DNA of 6,203 nucleotides from Bacillota bacterium (lineage in GTDB: Bacteria; Bacillota; Clostridia; Christensenellales; Aristaeellaceae): contig JAEVYX010000140.1 of the NCBI GenBank assembly GCA_023392515.1, forward strand, positions 1 through 6,203. Reading direction: 5' to 3'. The first letter of the stretch is position 1, and every line of letters starts with the position of its first letter. A program made the translations under genes and the position numbers. Shown here one piece after another: positions 1-5,643 of this stretch. Below the pieces are notes generated by a model. The model was not told where the DNA came from and ran no database searches. It saw only the letters and a list, made by a program, of their open reading frames with translations.

Positions 1-1553
1 CCTGTTTTTGAAACGCCGTCCCGCACGGCCTGGGCATAGGCGGAGCGGTTGTCCTCTTCCCCGGAAACATTCCACCAATAGCCCTGGGAGAAGAAGGTTT
101 CCGTTTCCGGGCCGTTGAGGCTTTTCAAAAGCGCGGTAATCTCCTCCCGGTCCGGAAGGATGAGGTAAATAGGCGATTGCATAGATCTGGCCCTTTTGAA
201 CGCGATGGGGAATACGGACAGCTCCTCCTTGATTTGAAGGGAGGTATCCCCCACCTTTACCGTGCCTGATAGCGCATTCTTCGTCCGGGTATCAAAGACA
301 AGCGCTTCTCCGGCAGAAAGCGTATAGGCATTCCCGGTCATCCGGTTATATTCCGACAGGGGGAGAAAGAATATCGGCCGCACATTGCGGTACTGATCCG
401 TTGTGGTAATGCTGTCAAAATCAAAGGTATGCAGCCAGTTCCCTTCCTGGTATGCAGCCATTTCCGTATAAAGGCCCGTGTAAAGTTCCGTGATCGCCAC
501 TTGATTATCCGCCGCAGCCTTGCTTAGGATGCTCTCCACCGCGTCGGAGGCCAGTTTTTCCCCCTCCTGAATGCTCAGTTCATGATCCATGGGGAACTGG
601 TCCTCGAGCATGGATTCCTGACCGACGTACAAGGCCGCCGTAGTCCCGATGGTGATAATGGCCATAGTGCTCAATACGCAGATGCCGGCCAACCCCGCGG
701 CGTTTTGCTTCATGCGGTAGATCATGCCGGAAACGGAAACGAAGTTTTTCGGCTGGTAATAGTAACCCTTGTTCCGGCGCAGCATTTTTAAAAGCGCAAT
801 GCTCCCGGCGGTAAACAGCGCATAGGTGCCGATAATGACCAGTAACACCGCGATAAAGAACGTCGTAAGGGCCTCCATGGGGTTGCCTACCATGTTTGCA
901 ATGACATACCCGGCCCCCATTGTGGCTACACCGATGAGCGCCAGAAGCCAGCGGGTTTTGGGTTCCTTTTCCCCGGACTGCTGGCCCATTAGGAGCTTGA
1001 TGGGGTTAGACAGCTGCACTTGCAGGCGGTTGTAGAGCAACAGGCAGAGAAACACCCCGGCGAACAGTGCAGCCGTCAGGATAAGCGGCAGCTCCGTCAC
1101 CTGATAGAGGATGGGGGTGGGGATCCGCATCAGCGCCTGTATAAGCAAAAACATCAGCTTGCCAAGCGCCATGCCCAGCCCGATGCCCGCACATACGCTT
1201 ACCAATAGAAGGAGCGTCATTTCATGAAACAGGATCCGGGCGATGTGCTTTTTTTCAAGGCCCAGAATGGCGTAAAGCCCCAATTCCTTTTTCCGCCGCT
1301 TCATGAGGAAGCTGTTGGCGTAAAACAGAAAGGTCATCGCAAAGAGGGCCACCACCACCGCGCCCAGCCACATCATTACCTGCATGGAGCTGGCGCCGCG
1401 CATATCCTTGATGCCGTCGTTGAGGGCGATCATCAAAAACGTATAAAACACGAACACCGTGCAAATGGCGCTGAGCAGAAAGGAGAGATAGGTCTGCCGG
1501 TTTTTCCACAGGTTGGTCACCGCCAGGCGAAAATACAAGCCGGACTTACGCAC
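1..1553 (-). CDS. BceB-type FtsX-like ABC transporter permease (3' end cut by window edge)
   Basis: Membrane subunit of a peptide-antibiotic sensing and detoxification ABC transporter, partner of the ATPase encoded just upstream. The frame is open for 517 codons from a GTG at 1553..1551 to the window edge. Seven hydrophobic segments can be read at about residues 21-44, 59-80, 107-135, 155-174, 202-222, 226-254 and 288-308. The cytoplasmic basic stretch KRRKKELG (about 86-93), followed by LYAILG, is typical of the FtsX/MacB permease fold. From about residue 309 the protein is hydrophilic and runs on to the edge. This matches the large extracellular domain that BceB proteins carry between segments 7 and 8, so the last three segments should lie outside the window. 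The family is usually about 620-670 residues, so roughly four fifths is present. The start is supported by a GGGGGTGAT ribosome site inside the end of the ATPase gene, with an 8-bp gene overlap implying translational coupling. The family is certain; the exact paralogue (Bce, Psd, Vra, Ytr and others) and the peptide substrate are not. Confidence 0.9.
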   Translation of the reverse strand, partial: MRKSGLYFRLAVTNLWKNRQTYLSFLLSAICTVFVFYTFLMIALNDGIKDMRGASSMQVMMWLGAVVVALFAMTFLFYANSFLMKRRKKELGLYAILGLEKKHIARILFHEMTLLLLVSVCAGIGLGMALGKLMFLLIQALMRIPTPILYQVTELPLILTAALFAGVFLCLLLYNRLQVQLSNPIKLLMGQQSGEKEPKTRWLLALIGVATMGAGYVIANMVGNPMEALTTFFIAVLLVIIGTYALFTAGSIALLKMLRRNKGYYYQPKNFVSVSGMIYRMKQNAAGLAGICVLSTMAIITIGTTAALYVGQESMLEDQFPMDHELSIQEGEKLASDAVESILSKAAADNQVAITELYTGLYTEMAAYQEGNWLHTFDFDSITTTDQYRNVRPIFFLPLSEYNRMTGNAYTLSAGEALVFDTRTKNALSGTVKVGDTSLQIKEELSVFPIAFKRARSMQSPIYLILPDREEITALLKSLNGPETETFFSQGYWWNVSGEEDNRSAYAQAVRDGVSKT

Positions 1554-2313
1554 CGATATCACCCCCGGCGGAAAGGGCGGTCAGCGCCGTAATAATCTTT
1601 TGATAGAAGGCGTCCTGGTTCATGTCACCCCGGTACATTTGGTGGAACACCCGGCCATCCCTGATAAACATCACCCGGCCGGCATAGCTGGCCGCCTGGG
1701 CGCTGTGGGTGACCATTAGGAGGGTTTGCCCCCTTTGGTGAATACCAGTAAAGGTTTTTAACAAGTTCTGGGAGGCCTTGGAATCCAGTGCCCCGGTGGG
1801 TTCGTCCGCCAAGACCAGCTTGGGCGAAGTGATCAGCGCCCGGGCCACGGCGGCCCGCTGCTTTTGCCCACCGGAAATCTCATAGGGGAATTTCGGCAGT
1901 ATATCCGAAATGTTCAGGATACCCGCCACTGCAGTAAGCTTGGGCTCCATATCCTTATAGCTTTTCCCAGCCAGTACCAAGGGCAAAAGAATATTGTCAC
2001 GAATGGAGAAGGTATCCAAAAGGTTGAAATCCTGAAAGACGAAGCCCAGGTTATCTCGGCGGAAAGCGGAAATCTCCTTGTCGCGGATCACGCAAAGGTC
2101 CTTCCCCTCCAAAAGCACCTGCCCCTCGGTGGGCTTGTCCAGCGCCGCCAGAATGTTAAGCAGCGTGGTCTTCCCCGAGCCGGATTCGCCCATGATCGCC
2201 ACAAATTCGCCTTCCTCCACGGAAAAGCTGGCATCGGTCAGGGCTTGTACTTTTTGCCCGCCCAAGAGGGTTGTGTATACTTTTTTCACATGGATGACGT
2301 CCAGTAAAGCCAT
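1546..2313 (-). CDS. BceA-type ABC transporter ATP-binding protein
   Basis: Cytoplasmic ATPase that powers the adjoining BceB-type permease. The 255-residue product has every ABC motif: Walker A GESGSGKT (42-49), Q-loop Q94 in FVFQDFNLLD, signature ISGGQKQR (146-153), Walker B LVLADE (166-171), D-loop ALDS (175-178) and H-loop H203 in VTHSAQAAS. The wording around the Q-loop and H-loop is that of the BceA/MacB-like antimicrobial-peptide group. I chose ATG 2313 because GGAGG at 2326..2322 sits 8 nt before it. An in-frame ATG at 2328 would add five residues (MEETE), but that codon abuts the GGAGG and has no ribosome site of its own. The gene lies 125 bp after the kinase gene, with its own candidate promoter between them, and its last 8 bp overlap the permease start. 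Expression is probably induced by the response regulator encoded upstream (inference from the operator-like site at 2400-2436). Confidence 0.93.
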   Translation of the reverse strand: MALLDVIHVKKVYTTLLGGQKVQALTDASFSVEEGEFVAIMGESGSGKTTLLNILAALDKPTEGQVLLEGKDLCVIRDKEISAFRRDNLGFVFQDFNLLDTFSIRDNILLPLVLAGKSYKDMEPKLTAVAGILNISDILPKFPYEISGGQKQRAAVARALITSPKLVLADEPTGALDSKASQNLLKTFTGIHQRGQTLLMVTHSAQAASYAGRVMFIRDGRVFHQMYRGDMNQDAFYQKIITALTALSAGGDIGA

Positions 2314-2321
2314 TTCGGTTT

Positions 2322-2326
2322 CCTCC
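2322..2326 (-). promoter_or_regulatory. Ribosome binding site deciding the ATPase start
   Basis: GGAGG on the minus strand, 8 nt upstream of ATG 2313. It directly follows the upstream in-frame ATG at 2328..2326, sharing its final G, so that ATG is very unlikely to be the initiator. Confidence 0.75.
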
Positions 2327-2362
2327 ATAAACTAAGTGGCGCTTCTTTCATTGCGCATTCCT

Positions 2363-2368
2363 ATTGTA
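2363..2368 (-). promoter_or_regulatory. Candidate -10 element of the transporter operon promoter
   Basis: TACAAT on the minus strand (5 of 6 matches to TATAAT) lies in the gap between the kinase and ATPase genes and would start transcription near 2356, about 43 nt before ATG 2313. The hexamer 17 bp upstream (2391..2386, AGGCAG) has almost no resemblance to TTGACA, so the promoter looks activator-dependent. That fits the regulator-type site located further upstream. The assignment rests on sequence resemblance only. Confidence 0.5.
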
Positions 2369-2399
2369 GCGGAGGAACCCGCCGCCTGCCTTAGCGCAT

Positions 2400-2436
2400 C
2401 CTTACAAGCTGCCGCCCAAACCTTACAATCCTGTCA
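2400..2436 (-). promoter_or_regulatory. Putative BceR-type operator: main inverted repeat plus secondary half-site
   Basis: Read on the minus strand, 2436..2423 is TGACA-GGAT-TGTAA. It fits the inverted-repeat consensus TNACA-N4-TGTAA that I recall for BceR-like regulators. Exactly 21 bp downstream (two helical turns) the sequence TTGTAAGG recurs (2407..2400, first copy 2428..2421), but its partner half-site is degenerate. In Bacillus subtilis PbceA and PpsdA, a high-affinity main site, a linker and a low-affinity secondary site are known to be needed; the layout here resembles that. The site begins right after the kinase stop codon and ends about 31 bp before the candidate -10 element. Binding by the regulator encoded at 3443..4129 is an inference. 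Confidence 0.6.
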
Positions 2437-2438
2437 TG

Positions 2439-3446
2439 TTAAAAAATTCTCAATTCATTTTCCGCTATGCCGATCAGCACCGTTGTGCCCTGGCCCACCT
2501 GGGACTGAATATGCAAGCTGTGGCCCAAACGGGTTGCCACCTCCCGGCAAAGGTACAGCCCGATGCCGGTAGCCCGGCTGTCCAGCCGTCCGTTGAGGCC
2601 CGTAAAGCCCCTTTCGAATACCCGGGGCAGGTCCTCCTTGCGGATGCCAACACCGCTGTCCCGAATGGCCAGGGTCTGCTGATCGTACAAATAAATTGTT
2701 ACCGACCCTTTTTCCGTGTACTTGACGGCATTGGAAATAATCTGTTCCAGGATGAGGGAAAACCACTTTTCGTCCGTCAGCACCTGGGCTGAAAAGGGCT
2801 CCATTTCCAATGCAATCTTTTTGTGGATGAACAGCACCGAATATTTCCGCACTGCTTTTTTCACAAGCTCGTACACATCCATCCGGCGCAGTTCCAGATC
2901 GGCATGAAGGCTTTCAAGGCGCAGATATTGCAGCGCCATGTCCGCGTACTGGCCGATTTTGAACAGCTCAGCCTCCATTTGCCCAAGGTCGGGCGTTCCG
3001 CCATCCTGTAAAAGCAGCCGCAAGGCGGAAATGGGCGTCTTGATTTGATGCACCCATAGGGTATAGTAATCCTCCTGTTCCCGAAGGCGGATGGCCTGGG
3101 CATTCTTTTCCGAAAACCGCGCCTCCCCCTGGGCGGCTAAAAGAGCCTGATAATCCTTATCCCTAAGCGTTTGGGGCGGGGGCAGCTTTTCCTGCAGGCC
3201 GTCCAGCGCATTAAGGCAGCTTTGTAAAATCTTGTGGCGGCGGTAATACCGGGAAAAAGATACGATGCCCGAGAGGATAACGACCAGCCCGGACAAAGAA
3301 AAAGCGTATTGAAGCGTAGCCATATCCATGTGGGACAGGCCGCCTATGGCAAGGAAAAGCCCGGCTGTCACGGCATACAGGAGCAAAACCCCGGCTTTTT
3401 CCCAAAGGAAAAGCAAAAAAATACGAAGGAGCCTTTCCCTTTTCAT
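2439..3446 (-). CDS. BceS-like intramembrane-sensing histidine kinase
   Basis: Membrane sensor kinase of 335 residues that phosphorylates the response regulator encoded just before it. Two hydrophobic segments (about 14-35 and 45-65) are joined by only some ten residues, so there is no extracellular sensor domain. In BceS-type kinases the stimulus is relayed by the partner ABC transporter instead. The catalytic core is complete: H-box WVHQIKTPIS with phospho-acceptor His133, N-box around Asn239 (EQIISNAVKYT), G1 box DSGVGI (263-268), F-box RVFERGF (275-281) and G2 box TGIGLYL (293-299). The start ATG 3446 overlaps the regulator stop as ATGA, with GGAGG (3458..3454) 7 nt upstream inside the regulator gene, so the two are translationally coupled. 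No terminator is apparent after the stop, so read-through into the transporter genes is possible. The family is clear; which antibiotic is sensed is unknown. Confidence 0.93.
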   Translation of the reverse strand: MKRERLLRIFLLFLWEKAGVLLLYAVTAGLFLAIGGLSHMDMATLQYAFSLSGLVVILSGIVSFSRYYRRHKILQSCLNALDGLQEKLPPPQTLRDKDYQALLAAQGEARFSEKNAQAIRLREQEDYYTLWVHQIKTPISALRLLLQDGGTPDLGQMEAELFKIGQYADMALQYLRLESLHADLELRRMDVYELVKKAVRKYSVLFIHKKIALEMEPFSAQVLTDEKWFSLILEQIISNAVKYTEKGSVTIYLYDQQTLAIRDSGVGIRKEDLPRVFERGFTGLNGRLDSRATGIGLYLCREVATRLGHSLHIQSQVGQGTTVLIGIAENELRIF

Positions 3447-4129
3447 GGCTGCGCCTCCACCAGGTACCCCAGCCCTTTCTTTGTGACAATGAAATCGGCA
3501 AGTCCGGCGTCCTCCAGCTTCTTGCGAAGCCTTGCCACGTTTACGGTCAGGGTATTATCGTCAATGAATACATCGCTGTCCCACAATTTCTGCATCAGGG
3601 CGTCTCTGCCCACAGTGCTCCCCTTATTTTCCATTAATAATTGCAATAGTTTCATTTCGTTGCGCGTCAATTCTATTTTCTGGCCTTCGTAAAAAAGGGT
3701 GCCTTCCCCTACATTGAAAATGGCGCCCCGGTGCTCCAGGGTATGCATGGCCCCCTGATAATCGTAGCTGCGGCGCAAAAGCGCCTGAACCTTGGCCACC
3801 AGTACGCTTAAATCAAAAGGCTTGGTCAGGTAATCATCCCCGCCCATGGACATGGCCATAACGATATCCATGTTGTCCGTGCGGGAGGATAAAAACAAAA
3901 TCGGCACCCGGGAGATTTTGCGAATCTCCCCACACCAGTAAAAACCGTTATAGTTCGGCAGTGAAATGTCCATCAAAACCAGGTGGGGCGACCCCTGCCG
4001 GAACTCCTCCATTACACGGCCGAAATCCTCGGCACAAAAGGCGTCCCAGCCCCATTTTTCCAGGTGGGTTTTCAAAACCCCCGCAATGGTCCGGTCGTCC
4101 TCCACGATCATGATCTTGTATCCGGTCAT
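3443..4129 (-). CDS. BceR-like OmpR/PhoB-family response regulator
   Basis: Cytoplasmic transcription factor of 228 residues, partner of the overlapping kinase. The receiver domain (about 4-118) has the acidic pocket E10-D11-D12, phospho-acceptor Asp54 in LMDISLPNYNG, the switch serine in FLSSR (Ser81) and the conserved Lys103 in TKPFD. The C-terminal winged-helix domain (about 130-225) shows LTRNEMKLLQLL, the recognition-helix region DDNTLTVNVARLRKKL and the terminal KKGLGYL wing. The phrase LPNYNGFYWC is typical of BceR/PsdR-type regulators. I chose ATG 4129 because GGAGG (4141..4137) lies 7 nt before it and the receiver fold begins immediately. An in-frame ATG at 4219 would add 30 residues that are non-homologous in look and would read through the promoter. 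The likely target is the ATPase-permease promoter in the gap at 2314..2438; I see no equivalent site in front of this gene. Confidence 0.94.
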   Translation of the reverse strand: MTGYKIMIVEDDRTIAGVLKTHLEKWGWDAFCAEDFGRVMEEFRQGSPHLVLMDISLPNYNGFYWCGEIRKISRVPILFLSSRTDNMDIVMAMSMGGDDYLTKPFDLSVLVAKVQALLRRSYDYQGAMHTLEHRGAIFNVGEGTLFYEGQKIELTRNEMKLLQLLMENKGSTVGRDALMQKLWDSDVFIDDNTLTVNVARLRKKLEDAGLADFIVTKKGLGYLVEAQP

Positions 4130-4136
4130 GATTACC

Positions 4137-4141
4137 CCTCC
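4137..4141 (-). promoter_or_regulatory. Ribosome binding site of the response regulator gene
   Basis: GGAGG on the minus strand within GGGGAGGGG, 7 nt before ATG 4129. It fixes this start over the upstream in-frame ATG at 4219. Confidence 0.75.
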
Positions 4142-4153
4142 CCTGCTCGTTTT

Positions 4154-4182
4154 ATTATACCATAAAATGGGACGGGTTCTAA
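4154..4182 (-). promoter_or_regulatory. Extended -10 promoter for the regulator-kinase operon
   Basis: On the minus strand a perfect TATAAT (4159..4154) is preceded by TGG, giving an extended -10 (TGnTATAAT). TTAGAA (4182..4177, 4 of 6 to TTGACA) lies 17 bp upstream. Transcription would begin near 4147, leaving a leader of about 17 nt that is almost entirely ribosome binding site. It looks like a constitutive housekeeping-sigma promoter, in keeping with basal expression of the sensing pair. Confidence 0.75.
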
Positions 4183-4335
4183 AGCACGAAAAACGGCCGC
4201 GTGCAGGAGCGAAAATCATACAAATTTATATTTCCGTTATTCTCTCTGCAATAGATCAGTCCAGAGGCTTATTCCACAAAGTCTGCGCATATATAACCCA
4301 TAACCGGCCATTGAACTCCCAATTTTTGCAAGACC

Positions 4336-4366
4336 GAAGGATTTCTAAACAATACAGAAGGTTTTC
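4336..4366 (+). repeat. Pair of 10-bp direct repeats phased by 21 bp, upstream of mglB
   Basis: GAAGGATTTC (4336..4345) and GAAGGTTTTC (4357..4366) are identical at 9 of 10 positions and start exactly 21 bp apart. The similarity extends weakly on both sides (a C two bases before, AA two bases after). The second copy ends 10 bp before the candidate -35 of the mglB promoter. Tandem sites two helical turns apart just upstream of -35 are the arrangement used by AraC-family activators, so this may be an activator operator. The repeat is seen; the function is a guess. Confidence 0.45.
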
Positions 4367-4376
4367 GAATTCCTAT

Positions 4377-4405
4377 TTGTGTAGGGTCATGGCATACTCT
4401 ATTTT
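4377..4405 (+). promoter_or_regulatory. Weak candidate promoter for mglB
   Basis: TTGTGT (4377..4382) and TATTTT (4400..4405) are separated by 17 bp. They match the consensus at 3 of 6 and 4 of 6 positions, so the promoter would need help from an activator. Start of transcription would fall near 4412. An alternative -10, CATACT (4393..4398), is about as good, so the exact position is uncertain. Confidence 0.35.
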
Positions 4406-4411
4406 AGGATG

Positions 4412-4428
4412 CGGCGGGTAATCCGCCG
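4412..4428 (+). other. Short perfect hairpin in the mglB leader
   Basis: CGGCGG (4412..4417) and CCGCCG (4423..4428) pair perfectly around a GTAAT loop, in otherwise AT-rich sequence and 8 nt before the AAGGAGG ribosome site. If transcription begins at the predicted position, this stem would lie at the very 5' end of the message, where stems often slow degradation. There is no U-run after it, so it is not a terminator. Confidence 0.5.
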
Positions 4429-4436
4429 AAATAAAG

Positions 4437-4443
4437 AAGGAGG
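4437..4443 (+). promoter_or_regulatory. Strong ribosome binding site of mglB
   Basis: AAGGAGG, 9 nt before ATG 4453, close to a full match to the anti-Shine-Dalgarno sequence. This is consistent with high expression of a binding protein. Confidence 0.8.
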
Positions 4444-4452
4444 TTTTCCCTA

Positions 4453-5457
4453 ATGAAAAAACTGCTCTGTACAGCTTTGGCGCTTGTGCTGGTGCTCGGC
4501 ATGGCGTCCGCAGCCCTGGCAGCGGACCTGCCCAGCGTAGGCGTGGCCATCTACAAGTATGACGACACCTTCATGACCGGCGTGCGCAATGCCATCGAAG
4601 CGGCAGCTACCGATGTAGCCACCGTCGAAATGACCGACAGTCAAAACAACCAAGCCACTCAAAATGACCAGGTGGACCTGTTCCTGTCCAAGGATCTGAG
4701 CGCCCTGGCCATCAACCCCGTTGACCGCACCGCGGCTGGCGTCATCATCGACAAGGCCATGGAAAATGAAGTTCCGGTTGTGTTCTTCAACCGTGAGCCT
4801 CTGCCCGAAGATATGGCCAAGTATGACAAAGTGTACTATGTAGGCGCGAAGGCCGAAGAATCCGGCACCATGAGCGGCCAGATCATCGTCGACTACTTCA
4901 CCGCCAACAAAGATGCCGACAAGAACGGCGACGGCATTATCCAGTATGTTATGCTCAAGGGCGAACCGGGCCATCAGGATGCCGAGCTCCGCACCGAGTA
5001 TTCCATCAAGGCCATCGAAGCCGCCGGCTTCAAAGTTGAAAAGGTTGCCGAAGACACCGGTATGTGGGATCGCGTAAAGGGCCAGGAAAAGATGGCTGCC
5101 TTTATCGCCGCCCATGGCGACAAGATCGAGTGCGTATTGGCCAACAACGATGACATGGCCCTGGGCGCAATCGAAGCTTTGAAATCCGCCGGTTACTTCT
5201 CCGAAGGCAAGTACATGCCCGTTGTAGGCGTGGATGCCACCGCTCCCGCTATGGCCGCTTTGAAAGACGGCACCCTGCTGGGCACCGTGCTGAACGATGC
5301 TGAGAACCAGGGCAAAGCCACCTTGCTGCTGGCCGCTCTGCTGGGCGCTGAAGAAGAAATCACCACCGAAAGCTTCCCCTACGAAATCACCGATGGCAAG
5401 TATGTATGGGTTCCCTACCAGAAGGTAACCTTGGAGAACGCCGCTGATTTCGAGTAA
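4453..5457 (+). CDS. mglB: Galactose/methyl-galactoside-binding protein of the Mgl ABC importer
   Basis: Extracytoplasmic sugar-binding protein that delivers galactose or glucose to the MglA/MglC transporter. The 334-residue product has a signal peptide (basic MKK, hydrophobic core about 4-22, likely cut after ALA near residue 23) and then a periplasmic-binding-protein fold. It aligns by eye along its whole length with E. coli MglB. The sugar contacts of that protein are all present: Asp38 and Phe40 in YKYDDTF, Asn113 in FFNREP, His174, Asp176 and Arg180 in GEPGHQDAELR, Trp205, Asn232 in ANNDDMA, Asp261 in VGVDA and Asn281 in LNDAEN. The calcium loop is also kept (Asp156, Asn158, Asp160, Gln164, with Glu226). 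Oddly for a Gram-positive, there is no lipobox cysteine at the cleavage site; the only early Cys is residue 6. The codons favour GCC, AAC, GAC and GGC, suggesting strong expression. First gene of the operon; 186 bp separate it from mglA. Confidence 0.94.
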   Translation: MKKLLCTALALVLVLGMASAALAADLPSVGVAIYKYDDTFMTGVRNAIEAAATDVATVEMTDSQNNQATQNDQVDLFLSKDLSALAINPVDRTAAGVIIDKAMENEVPVVFFNREPLPEDMAKYDKVYYVGAKAEESGTMSGQIIVDYFTANKDADKNGDGIIQYVMLKGEPGHQDAELRTEYSIKAIEAAGFKVEKVAEDTGMWDRVKGQEKMAAFIAAHGDKIECVLANNDDMALGAIEALKSAGYFSEGKYMPVVGVDATAPAMAALKDGTLLGTVLNDAENQGKATLLLAALLGAEEEITTESFPYEITDGKYVWVPYQKVTLENAADFE

Positions 5458-5471
5458 CCCCTCCATCATGG

Positions 5472-5495
5472 GCGGGAAGGCGAATGCCTTCCCGC
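5472..5495 (+). other. 10-bp perfect stem-loop just after mglB
   Basis: GCGGGAAGGC (5472..5481) and GCCTTCCCGC (5486..5495) form a perfect stem with a GAAT tetraloop, starting 15 bp after the mglB stop. Only TTT follows, so it is a poor intrinsic terminator on its own. It is better read as a 3' protective stem for the mglB message or an attenuator acting with the second hairpin at 5538. Confidence 0.75.
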
Positions 5496-5537
5496 TTTCC
5501 CAAAGGTTCTGCACGCGATGCGTTTGAAAAACCAATC

Positions 5538-5585
5538 CGGGGAGGGAGCAGGGAAACCGTTCCCTCCCCTCCCCGCATTTTTATT
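5538..5585 (+). terminator. Rho-independent terminator between mglB and mglA
   Basis: CGGGGAGGG (5538..5546) pairs perfectly with CCCTCCCCG (5567..5575). Inside it GGGAA (5551..5555) pairs with TTCCC (5560..5564) around an ACCG loop. The stem is followed by CATTTTTATT, a proper U-rich tail. Placed between two genes of one importer, it probably lets only part of the transcription continue into mglA, unless mglA has its own promoter. I see no convincing one in 5586..5627; TATATT at 5596 has no -35 partner. Confidence 0.75.
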
Positions 5586-5627
5586 CGGTCTCATTTATAT
5601 TAAGTGATGTCAATCATGGTTGATAGC

Positions 5628-5633
5628 AGGAGG
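5628..5633 (+). promoter_or_regulatory. Ribosome binding site supporting a TTG start for mglA
   Basis: AGGAGG lies 10 nt before TTG 5644. No ATG or GTG in the mglA frame lies within reach of this site; the nearest in-frame ATG, at 5680, has no good ribosome site before it. Confidence 0.75.
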
Positions 5634-5643
5634 CTGGTGCGTT

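Larger units (their letters stand above)
4130..4452. other. Divergent intergenic region between the regulator and mglB genes
   Basis: This stretch of 323 bp is AT-richer than its flanks and contains no convincing gene. It holds the minus-strand promoter and ribosome site of the regulator gene (4137..4182) and, on the plus strand, a 21-bp-phased direct repeat (4336..4366), a weak candidate promoter (4377..4405), a leader hairpin (4412..4428) and the mglB ribosome site (4437..4443). Between about 4183 and 4335 I recognise nothing beyond AT-rich sequence. No clear CcpA (cre) or LacI/GalR-type palindrome was found. Confidence 0.8.

Noticed and set aside
1224..1592. Plus-strand frame of 122 codons opposite the permease
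   Set aside because: It is opposite the clear BceB-type permease, rich in His, Gln and Gly, with no domain.
1864..2307. Plus-strand frame of 147 codons opposite the ABC ATPase
   Set aside because: The minus-strand frame carries every ABC motif; this is its shadow.
2314..2328. ATG at 2328 as the start of the ABC ATPase
   Set aside because: The GGAGG that serves ATG 2313 directly abuts this codon, so it has no ribosome site of its own.
4130..4219. Upstream ATG at 4219 giving a 30-residue extension of the response regulator
   Set aside because: The extension reads through the TATAAT promoter and does not resemble any receiver domain. ATG 4129 has a well-placed GGAGG.
4244..4266. Inverted repeat CTCTG...CAGAG between the divergent genes
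   Set aside because: Five base pairs around a 13-nt loop is within chance expectation and it is not near any other signal.
4357..4373. Possible catabolite-responsive element around TTTTCGAATTCC
   Set aside because: It shares the central CG but misses several fixed positions of the cre consensus, and the direct repeat explains part of the sequence better.
4450..5535. Open reading frame of 361 codons on the minus strand opposite mglB
   Set aside because: It mirrors mglB, whose biased GC-rich third positions keep the opposite frame free of stops. The predicted protein is low in complexity (rich in G, H, V, F) and has no recognisable domain, while the plus-strand frame is an unmistakable MglB.
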